Shown here: positions 58,256-64,000 of the stretch, piece by piece | Position numbering within the stretch: the stretch's first letter is position 1 | Layout of the letters: the number at the start of each line of letters is the position of its first letter | Assembly (NCBI RefSeq): GCF_018998565.1 | Contig: NZ_JAHNZO010000002.1 | Location: forward strand, 186,001-250,000 | Direction of reading: 5' to 3' | Source of the DNA: Paenibacillus oleatilyticus | Lineage (GTDB): Bacteria > Bacillota > Bacilli > Paenibacillales > NBRC-103111 | Length of the DNA: 64,000 nt | Program-made: the position numbers and the translations under genes | Notes under the pieces: generated by a model | Databases searched by the model: none | Told to the model about the DNA's origin: nothing | What the model saw: only the letters and a program-made list of their open reading frames with translations

Positions 58256-58837
58256 ATGAGCGAACCGGACTGGAAGGAAGTAGAGGAAAGGCTATTCCAA
58301 GAGAGTGTTTCCACCATAAAGCAGTTTTAGGCTGAGCATGCAAACGAAGAAATCTGTTATTTCGCCTTTGATTCCGAGCCGTACTACGGTTACGTACTCC
58401 TATGCTTTGACACAACAGAGAACTCTGTTATGGAGGCGAAACGCTCAGCCGAGAGGGCGCTTATCTTTACTGCTCAATCCATAGAGAAAGGCATGAATTG
58501 GCAAATGGCCAATTCGTACATGACCAGCACCAATGTGCTGCCGTTTACCAATAATACTGGCGATTTTAAGTACCAAGGCTACACGCAGGTCGACTTTCAG
58601 GGCTGGCAGGAATTTGCAGACAGTGATGCTTATCCGAAGGGATATTCGGAAGACCAGGATTATTTGGAAGGCAATCTGTCCATTGTTTTCTGGAGAGTGA
58701 TTGACCGGCTGATCCGGGAGAATCACTTTTCCGTTCTGAAAATGGCCTCTCCGTTTTTCGCAGGTTACGGGTTTCATGATCGGGATCAGGTTCTGCTCAG
58801 AATAATCAATTGGGGCAATGAAGAGGGCCGAATGTGA
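58256..58837 (+). pseudogene. DUF4303 gene interrupted by an in-frame stop
   Basis: From ATG 58256 the frame reads MSEPDWKEVEERLFQESVST, IKQF, TAG (58328), then AEHANEEICYFAFDSEPYYG, YVLLCFDTTENS and on to TGA 58837. The parts join without a frameshift into one DUF4303-type protein of 193 codons. Only codon 25 is changed (CAG to TAG would be one substitution). Restart at ATG 58430 would lose the domain's N-terminal third. Sequencing error or recent loss are both possible. Confidence 0.8.
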
Positions 58838-58869
58838 CGCCGGAATCAATATTTTTAATATAAACGTCA

Positions 58870-58900
58870 GAGACCTTCAAGTCCTCGAAGGTCTCTTTTG
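58870..58900 (+). terminator. Terminator after the DUF4303 gene
   Basis: GAGACCTTC (58870-58878) pairs with GAAGGTCTC (58887-58895), followed by TTTT. Confidence 0.85.
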
Positions 58901-59015
58901 CGTTGCCCGGACGAAAGCTCTACGACAACTTGCCAATTCAGGACATATGTCCTTTCCCAATCCTTCGATCTGTCATTTAATAATGGAAAAATGTATAGTT
59001 GGGGAGAGGGAAGAT

Positions 59016-59441
59016 ATGCGAGGGAGTTTATTTGCGTTTTTGGGCGGGGGCTTTATTACCCTGCAAGGAGTAGCCAACTCCCGGATTAGTCAAGACATCG
59101 GCACATGGCAAGCGGCGACGCTCACCCAGTTCACCGGATTCATTGCGGCGCTGCTGATCCTGATCTTCGTCCGCGACGGGAGTTTGCAGGGATTCAAGCA
59201 AGTAAAGCCGCTATACTTGACCGGCGGCGCTTTCGGGGCGGTCGTTATTTTCAGCAACGTCACGGCCATACATCAGATCGGCGTAACCTTGACGATTGCC
59301 GTTTTGCTGATCGCTCAGCTGGGTTTGACTTTCATCATTGACTGCAACGGATGGTTCGGCGTGGCGAAGCAGAAGATGGGGCTGCCGCAGTTCATCGGGA
59401 TTGCGATGATGATCGCCGGTGTGGTTATCCTGAAATTTTGA
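59016..59441 (+). CDS. Half-size DMT transporter (DUF606/YdcZ-like), first copy
   Basis: 141 residues with five TM helices. LFAFLGGGFITLQGVANSRI, TQFTGFIAALLILIFVRDGS and LTIAVLLIAQLGLTFIIDCN match the half-length DUF606 subfamily that acts as dimers or pairs. GGGGAGAGGG lies upstream of ATG 59016. It forms an operon with a Crp/Fnr gene and a second copy. Confidence 0.85.
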   Translation: MRGSLFAFLGGGFITLQGVANSRISQDIGTWQAATLTQFTGFIAALLILIFVRDGSLQGFKQVKPLYLTGGAFGAVVIFSNVTAIHQIGVTLTIAVLLIAQLGLTFIIDCNGWFGVAKQKMGLPQFIGIAMMIAGVVILKF

Positions 59442-59471
59442 TTGCTGCAAGTTGAAGCTGGAGGCCGGAGT

Positions 59472-60200
59472 ATGAAGGAAATTCAAGATCGTGAGCAATT
59501 GAATCATTATTTGCGGGCATTTCAGCTCGACTCCGTATTTCACGAACCGTTGCTGCCGCATTTGTCGCTGTACGGCTTCGAGCAGGGGGATCTCATCTGC
59601 ACCCAAGGCCAAGCACCGGAGTATCTGTACGTGCTTGTGAACGGGAAGATCAAGATCTATACCACCTCGTCGGAGGGCAAAACGCTCGTTCTTTCTTTCA
59701 AGACGCCGCTTGAGGTGATCGGGGACGTCGAATACGTGCGCGGGACACCCATTCTCAATACGGTCGAGGCCGTATCGTCCGTCCATATGATCGGCATCCA
59801 GTACCGCTGGCTGCACAAATACGGAAAAGATCATGCGCCGCTGCTGCGGTTTTTGCTGGAAATCATTACGCAGAAGTTTTACATCAAATCCAATTCGCTC
59901 AGCTTTAATCTGATGCATCCGGTGGAAGTGCGTTTGGCCAGCTATCTATTGTCCGTCACCTCCGACGAATCCGATTCCCGATTGGAAGGGCAGCAAAGCG
60001 AGGTCAGTCTGTCGGACGCGGCGAATTTCATCGGCACAAGCTACAGACATTTGAACCGGGTCATCCGGCAGTTTTGCAACAAAGGTCTCGTTGAGCGCGA
60101 CAAAGGGGTTATCGTGGTGAAAGACAGGAATGGATTAAGCGCGTTGGCAGGTCATAACATTTACGAGCACCATCGGGGAAAAGGGGGAACGCGATTATGA
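59472..60200 (+). CDS. Crp/Fnr family transcriptional regulator
   Basis: 242 residues. Cyclic-nucleotide-binding-like domain (YGFEQGDLICTQGQAPEYLY, VLVNGKIKIYTTSSEGKTLV) and a Crp-type HTH (VSLSDAANFIGTSYRHLNRV, IRQFCNKGLVERDKGVIVVK). YeiL-like; no Cys cluster for an Fe-S sensor is seen. ATG 59472 has GGAGG 7 nt upstream. It overlaps the second transporter gene by ATGA and probably controls this operon. Confidence 0.9.
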   Translation: MKEIQDREQLNHYLRAFQLDSVFHEPLLPHLSLYGFEQGDLICTQGQAPEYLYVLVNGKIKIYTTSSEGKTLVLSFKTPLEVIGDVEYVRGTPILNTVEAVSSVHMIGIQYRWLHKYGKDHAPLLRFLLEIITQKFYIKSNSLSFNLMHPVEVRLASYLLSVTSDESDSRLEGQQSEVSLSDAANFIGTSYRHLNRVIRQFCNKGLVERDKGVIVVKDRNGLSALAGHNIYEHHRGKGGTRL

Positions 60201-60679
60201 TGGTAGGACTATTTTTGTCGCTTATCGCAGGCTCGCTGGTCGGGCTGCAAAATATTTTTAACAGCAAGGTGAACGAGCGCGCGAGCTCTTGGGCTACGAC
60301 GACATTGGTGTTGGGACTGGGCTTTCTGGCTTCGCTGACGCTCGGTCTGATTGTTGAGGGAACGGATTTATTTGCCCCGCATCCGATGCAGACCTGGTAT
60401 TGGTTTAGCGGTTTGATCGGCGTAGGGGTGGTCACCTGTGTGGTGCAGGGGATAAGGCTGCTTGGTCCTACGTTTGCCGTCTCGATCGTGATGGCGGCGC
60501 AGCTCGGGTTTGCATTGTTGTGGGACTCGATGGGATGGCTCGGTCTGGACAAGGTTCCTTTTACGTTCAGCAAGCTGATCGGAGTGCTGGTCATCGTCGG
60601 CGGGATCGTTGTGTTTAAATTGGGCGGCAAAAGCGGGGCGCCGCGGGAGGCGTCCAAGGTGCCTTCGGGCCGTTCCTGA
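60197..60679 (+). CDS. Half-size DMT transporter (DUF606/YdcZ-like), second copy
   Basis: 160 residues with five TM helices (LFLSLIAGSLVGLQNIFNSK, TTTLVLGLGFLASLTLGLIV, FAVSIVMAAQLGFALLWDSM). It shares the 'AQLG..llwD..GW.G' end with the first copy. The two small proteins likely form a heterodimeric exporter. It is translationally coupled to the regulator gene. Confidence 0.85.
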   Translation: MMVGLFLSLIAGSLVGLQNIFNSKVNERASSWATTTLVLGLGFLASLTLGLIVEGTDLFAPHPMQTWYWFSGLIGVGVVTCVVQGIRLLGPTFAVSIVMAAQLGFALLWDSMGWLGLDKVPFTFSKLIGVLVIVGGIVVFKLGGKSGAPREASKVPSGRS

Positions 60680-60690
60680 CAAGGGCAGGC

Positions 60691-60804
60691 CTATTTAAAG
60701 CCCGCCCGTTCGTTTCTTTTCATCTTCATGCGTTCTTTGATGTAGTAATATACGGTCGTTACGGCAAAGATAAAGAGCAATTGCGCGATAACAAAACTTG
60801 TCAT
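60691..60804 (-). CDS. Small single-TM membrane protein coupled to DoxX
   Basis: 37 residues: one TM helix (FVIAQLLFIFAVTTVYYYIK) and a basic tail (ERMKMKRNERAGFK). Its ATG at 60804 overlaps the DoxX stop (ATGA), which argues that it is a real gene. Family unknown; possibly an accessory subunit of DoxX. Confidence 0.6.
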   Translation of the reverse strand: MTSFVIAQLLFIFAVTTVYYYIKERMKMKRNERAGFK

Positions 60805-61229
60805 GCCTTCATCTCCTTTCGGGAAACGAGAAGGAGCAATTTCTTCCGGTCCAGCCAAAGCAGCACAAAGCACATGACCGCAAGCACCGTACTCAAATCC
60901 TGCACGCCGATGTCAAAGCAGTAATTGACCAGCATAACATTCACGGCAATCGGAAAATAGATGAGGGCTCCCAAGGTGGCCGTCCTTGGAAACAACAGCA
61001 GAATCGCCGCACCAACCTCGCCCAAGCCGATAAACATTTCGTATACTTTGGAATACCCGAAGAACGTCCAAGCTAGGGCGAAGCCTTCGCCCTTGGCCGC
61101 GGCGATCTCCGCCGTCGGTTCGCCGAATTGTCCGAAGACCAGCTTGACGAGTCCGTACAGAAGGAACATGCTGGCCAGAAAATACCGTATCGTGGCCGGA
61201 ATCGATTGTCGAAGCACGCGATAGATCAA
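60801..61229 (-). CDS. DoxX family membrane protein
   Basis: 142 residues with four TM helices (IRYFLASMFLLYGLVKLVFG, YEMFIGLGEVGAAILLLFPR, LGALIYFPIAVNVMLVNYCF, LAVMCFVLLWLDRKKLLL). Typical DoxX. TTG 61229 follows GGAGGG. It stands 19 bp after the DCC gene, a common pairing linked to thiol/oxidant handling. Confidence 0.85.
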   Translation of the reverse strand: MIYRVLRQSIPATIRYFLASMFLLYGLVKLVFGQFGEPTAEIAAAKGEGFALAWTFFGYSKVYEMFIGLGEVGAAILLLFPRTATLGALIYFPIAVNVMLVNYCFDIGVQDLSTVLAVMCFVLLWLDRKKLLLLVSRKEMKA

Positions 61230-61248
61230 AGTTCAACCCTCCAATGAA

Positions 61249-61662
61249 TTAATCCGTACTTAAAAACCGCTCCCTCATATCAGGAGTAGGCATCATGCAG
61301 GAGCTCTGCTTGCCGAACCAGCGATAGCGCCGCCGTGCAAACCAGCGATAGAACAGGTCCCTGAGTGGCCGAGGAATGACGATAGCCAAGTAAGCCGCCT
61401 TCCATAATCCGTCCAGACGCCTTGCGATACGCAGCACCGCGGTTGATTCGGTATACGTCCTCTCCCGTTCGATCAGTACGATCGAATCTGTTCCCAGGGC
61501 TTCAGGGAAGGCTGCAAGCAACGCGCTGCCGGCGCTCGACTGTTGTGAGGCAAAACGAAAGTATCCGCTGCGGTCGCGCTTGATGATAAACTGAACCGAC
61601 CGGTTGCAAAAATTACACACGCCGTCGAACAAAATAACCCCGTGTTTCTTAGGGTCCTCCAT
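61249..61662 (-). CDS. DCC family thiol-disulfide oxidoreductase-like protein (DUF393)
   Basis: 137 residues. The hallmark VILFDGVCNFCNRSVQFI (DxxCxxC) starts the domain; RFASQQSSAG, ESTAVLRIARRLDGLW and the C-terminal FYRWFARRRYRWFGK are typical of DCC/YuxK proteins. The redox role is assumed from the CxxC. AGGAGGGG precedes ATG 61662. Confidence 0.9.
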   Translation of the reverse strand: MEDPKKHGVILFDGVCNFCNRSVQFIIKRDRSGYFRFASQQSSAGSALLAAFPEALGTDSIVLIERERTYTESTAVLRIARRLDGLWKAAYLAIVIPRPLRDLFYRWFARRRYRWFGKQSSCMMPTPDMRERFLSTD

Positions 61663-61772
61663 ACTCCCCCCCCTCCTGATTGGAATTCAATCTCTCTTGT
61701 TCCAGAATAACGTTGCAAGGTTAAATTGAAGTCAGGTTCAAGTTTAAATTTCGTTTAATTTTTTGGATTACA

Positions 61773-63026
61773 TCAATCCGCTGCCTCCGGCTGCTCCGTA
61801 TGCATGCGAAATAACTGAATATATAGTCCGATACTGATGCATGCAACTGCCAAAATGATACTGAAAATTCCCATAGGCGGTACCCAACTGGACAGGAAAA
61901 CCGTCATCGGCGCCAGAAATCTCCCGATCGTCGCCTGCAAGCTGTCGGCTGCCATGTACTGTCCTCTTGCATGATCGGGGGCATAGTGGCTAATAAAGCT
62001 CTGGGTGACCGGAGAGCGTACAATTTCACCAAAGGTGAAGATGATCGTTATGAAAAACAAAAACCATATATTGGTGCCCAGTCCGAGGGCGAAGGTGCCT
62101 ACTCCGGACAACAGCGACGATAAAATGAACACATTTCGCTCTTTCCAATGGCGGAACCATTTTGTCACAGGAAGCACAAACAGGACAAACATCAGACCGT
62201 TTAGCCCCAGCACCCAGCCAAAGATCTCCGTACTGGACAGCACTAGAGAATCATCCTTCCATGCGAACAGAGCCTGGGCAGGGACCTCGTTGATGACGTA
62301 TACGGCCAAATATAGATCCAATTGCATAATGGGGATCAGAGCAAAGATGCCAGCCAAAATATAAACAAGGAACACTTTATCGCGAAAAATGATACCGTAT
62401 CCCTTCAATTGCTCCTTGAATACGCGGGTAATCGGAACGGAGCTATCCGGACTGCTTTTTGCCGACTGCGGCAGCGTTTCATGAACAATGAAATACATTG
62501 CGATGAAATACAGCAGCAGGACCACGGAGCAGGTCCACAACAGCTCTTGCCGGTACTGGAAGAAGAAGATCGCTCCAAGCGCAGGTCCGAGCACGGCGCC
62601 AATGTTATTCGCCGTCACGAACGTTGCGAAGATCTGGCGACGTTCGTGCGCGGGCACCAGATCGGCCACCATAGCGGAGCTTCCAGGCCTGTAGATGGCT
62701 CCACCCAGCCCAATGCCGATAAACGCGATATAATCCATCCAATGGGACGACGACATCGCGAATAAGGCAAACATCACCGTCTGAAGCGAAGCGCCCAGCA
62801 GCATTACGGGACGCCTTCCTAACCGGTCGGCCAAAGCTCCCCCGAGCAGACTTCCGATGATGCTGAATATCGGAGGGATGGCCATCAAAATGCCGGCGAT
62901 ATGGCTGCCTAACGCCGCGCCAAAATAGACCGTGATAAACGGATAGTACATCCAAAACAGCAGGTTAAAGAGCCCTTCGCCAAATAACCGCACTTTCAAA
63001 TTGGGATTCCATAAACGGATTTGCAC
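61773..63026 (-). CDS. MFS transporter (DHA1-like)
   Basis: 417 residues with 12 TM helices. Loop 2-3 GGALADRLGRRPVMLLGASL, motif GLGGAIYRPGSSAMVADLVP and AHERRQIFATFVTANNIGAV are typical of YttB/MdtH-like drug efflux proteins. GTG 63026 follows AAGGATAAGG. Monocistronic; 94 bp separate it from the DCC gene. The substrate is unknown. Confidence 0.88.
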   Translation of the reverse strand: MQIRLWNPNLKVRLFGEGLFNLLFWMYYPFITVYFGAALGSHIAGILMAIPPIFSIIGSLLGGALADRLGRRPVMLLGASLQTVMFALFAMSSSHWMDYIAFIGIGLGGAIYRPGSSAMVADLVPAHERRQIFATFVTANNIGAVLGPALGAIFFFQYRQELLWTCSVVLLLYFIAMYFIVHETLPQSAKSSPDSSVPITRVFKEQLKGYGIIFRDKVFLVYILAGIFALIPIMQLDLYLAVYVINEVPAQALFAWKDDSLVLSSTEIFGWVLGLNGLMFVLFVLPVTKWFRHWKERNVFILSSLLSGVGTFALGLGTNIWFLFFITIIFTFGEIVRSPVTQSFISHYAPDHARGQYMAADSLQATIGRFLAPMTVFLSSWVPPMGIFSIILAVACISIGLYIQLFRMHTEQPEAAD

Positions 63027-63192
63027 TTCAAAACCTTATCCTTTCCACAACGAAACTTGTCAGGTTTCCCGGCCGGGTATACAAACTATAGAACGTTATC
63101 CAGAAAAAGTATAGACTTATAATTATGAATGGTTTATACTAATAATAATGAAAATTGAATAAGCCGAGCTTTATTTTAACTGCTTCAAAAAT

Positions 63193-63206
63193 CGAACATT
63201 TGTTCT
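63193..63206 (+). promoter_or_regulatory. LexA-like box
   Basis: CGAACATTTGTTCT matches the Firmicute SOS box CGAAC-N4-GTTCG except for the last base. It lies 20 bp before a strong hairpin and about 200 bp upstream of the sensor kinase start. No SOS gene is adjacent, so function is uncertain. Confidence 0.35.
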
Positions 63207-63215
63207 GAAATGTGA

Positions 63216-63244
63216 AAGACGCTTCCATCGGAAGCGTCTTTTTT
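63216..63244 (+). terminator. Strong hairpin with T-run upstream of the partial kinase gene
   Basis: AAGACGCTTCC pairs perfectly with GGAAGCGTCTT, followed by six T's. No plus-strand gene lies just before it, so it may end a short leader RNA or act as an attenuator. Confidence 0.7.
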
Positions 63245-63312
63245 GATGTAGTTGCATTAGGGGAATGGTATGTTAAAATTATCCTTATTCGGAATGATAA
63301 GGAGGGGTGTTA

Positions 63313-63354
63313 ATGACAACGGGAGTCTGGAACTTTGTTTCATGTTCCGGGTAG
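63313..63354 (+). CDS. Possible leader peptide upstream of the sensor kinase
   Basis: Behind a near-perfect AAGGAGGGG site, 8 nt away, ATG 63313 opens a 13-codon frame (MTTGVWNFVSCSG) that stops at TAG 63352. The main gene starts about 45 nt on. Too short to be sure. Confidence 0.3.
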   Translation: MTTGVWNFVSCSG

Positions 63355-63400
63355 CCGTTGTTTTTATTGATGTCATGTATGGAGCGAGGTGATCGGGCGC

Positions 63401-64000
63401 GTGCGGAGCATTCCGGCAAATCCATTGACCAGAATGAGTGTGAATTACCAGCTGATTTTGCTGTTTTTGCTCATGGTCAGTCCTGTTTTTATACTGCAAT
63501 GGTACGGAAATATGAAGGCCGAGCAAATTTTGAAGCGGAACGTGACGAATGCCTACCTGGAATTAAACAAGCAGAATTGGAATCTGCTCAATCGGGACAT
63601 GGAGTCGATCAATCGCATCACCATGACGATTATCCAAAATCCGCTCACGCAGCAGATGCTTCCGGACGATACGGACACGGTTGTGACGCGGGTCGGCAAA
63701 TACGAGGCCTTGGACAAGCTGCTCAAAAGCTACTCGATCGGGGGAGATGACGGCGGAGCCGTAGCATTTTCCTTATACGTCAACGATCCTAACGACGATT
63801 ATTCGTTTGCACCGAAAGTCAGACAGGCCTCGCAGGCAGGCGTTTTTTTCGTTTCGGATCGGAATCAGCCGGTTTGGTTTCGGGAAGCGCTTCAAAAGCA
63901 AGGCAAGGGCGAGCTCAAAATTATCGATCATTTCGATCCGTCGTCCGACCAAGGAACGCTGAGTTACGTCCGTGCCGTGAACAATATCTCGCATGGAAAT
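63401..64000 (+). CDS. Sensor histidine kinase, YesM-like, N-terminal part
   Basis: The first 200 residues only. TM1 (YQLILLFLLMVSPVFILQWY) starts an extracytoplasmic sensor domain (LNRDMESINRITMTIIQNPL, FSLYVNDPNDDYSFAPKVRQ, SDRNQPVWFREALQKQGKGE). This resembles the dCache-type N-termini of YesM kinases that Paenibacillus pairs with AraC-type regulators. GTG 63401 has GAGGTGAT 7 nt upstream; GTG 63389 is also in frame. The catalytic part lies beyond the right edge. Confidence 0.75.
   Translation, partial: MRSIPANPLTRMSVNYQLILLFLLMVSPVFILQWYGNMKAEQILKRNVTNAYLELNKQNWNLLNRDMESINRITMTIIQNPLTQQMLPDDTDTVVTRVGKYEALDKLLKSYSIGGDDGGAVAFSLYVNDPNDDYSFAPKVRQASQAGVFFVSDRNQPVWFREALQKQGKGELKIIDHFDPSSDQGTLSYVRAVNNISHGN

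Overview
The window looks like chromosome of an endospore-forming, moderately GC-rich Firmicute, most likely Paenibacillus or a close relative. This rests on a complete gerA-type germination operon, many TTG/GTG starts behind strong AGGAGG-like ribosome binding sites, Bacillus/Paenibacillus-type families (DUF817, DUF2512, DUF1634, DUF4358, GerABC) and a YesM-like sensor kinase at the right end. No rRNA or tRNA genes or CRISPR arrays were seen.

Layout. 1-4 kb: end of a DUF2277 gene, a PPM1-type methyltransferase, a DUF817 membrane protein and a secreted alkaline phosphatase. 4.2-8.2 kb: a germinant-receptor operon (GerA, GerC, GerB and a small fourth membrane protein). 8.3-10.1 kb: an Lrp regulator, then a TSUP permease coupled to DUF1634. 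10.2-18.7 kb: an envelope locus with a RodA/FtsW protein, a two-component system, a polysaccharide deacetylase, an SGNH lipoprotein, an MBOAT acyltransferase, a DHHW/AlgJ-like protein and a DUF4358 lipoprotein. The last five probably O-acetylate or trim an exported glycan. Two promoter regions here share 11-bp direct repeats that may bind the local response regulator. 18.9-22.5 kb: a prolyl-4-hydroxylase/OsmC fusion, a miniature mobile element, a dead TnpB gene and two minus-strand genes.

22.9-38.3 kb is the most unusual part: a polymorphic-toxin island built from phage-spike (VgrG/gp27-like) parts. In order it holds a DcrB/DUF1795-like probable chaperone, a VgrG-like spike, a pentapeptide-repeat protein, an Imm11-like protein, a DUF4280 (PAAR-like) tip protein and a giant VgrG-Rhs fusion with a C-terminal toxin and a candidate immunity gene. 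An AT-rich tail follows with orphan toxin and immunity genes, a decayed duplicate of the immunity gene and displaced Rhs fragments. No sheath, tube, baseplate or ATPase gene is present, so these parts must use a machine encoded elsewhere or act in another way.

38.4-49.4 kb: small membrane proteins and a CtaG-like protein; a cobalamin riboswitch controlling a BtuCDF-type importer and a rubredoxin-methyltransferase fusion; an orphan NarL-type kinase; and two related bd-oxidase-like membrane subunits, one with a fused cytochrome c. 49.5-55.9 kb: a flavin monooxygenase and a MarR regulator sharing three near-identical operators, a nitroreductase, an MFS/LysR divergent pair, a GNAT and a DinB protein. 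56-64 kb: an APH-like kinase, a regulator with two MerR-type HTH domains, a DUF4303 gene with an in-frame stop, a half-size DMT pair around a Crp/Fnr regulator, a DCC-DoxX operon, an MFS exporter and the start of a sensor kinase. All family names come from reading the proteins by eye; no database search was run.
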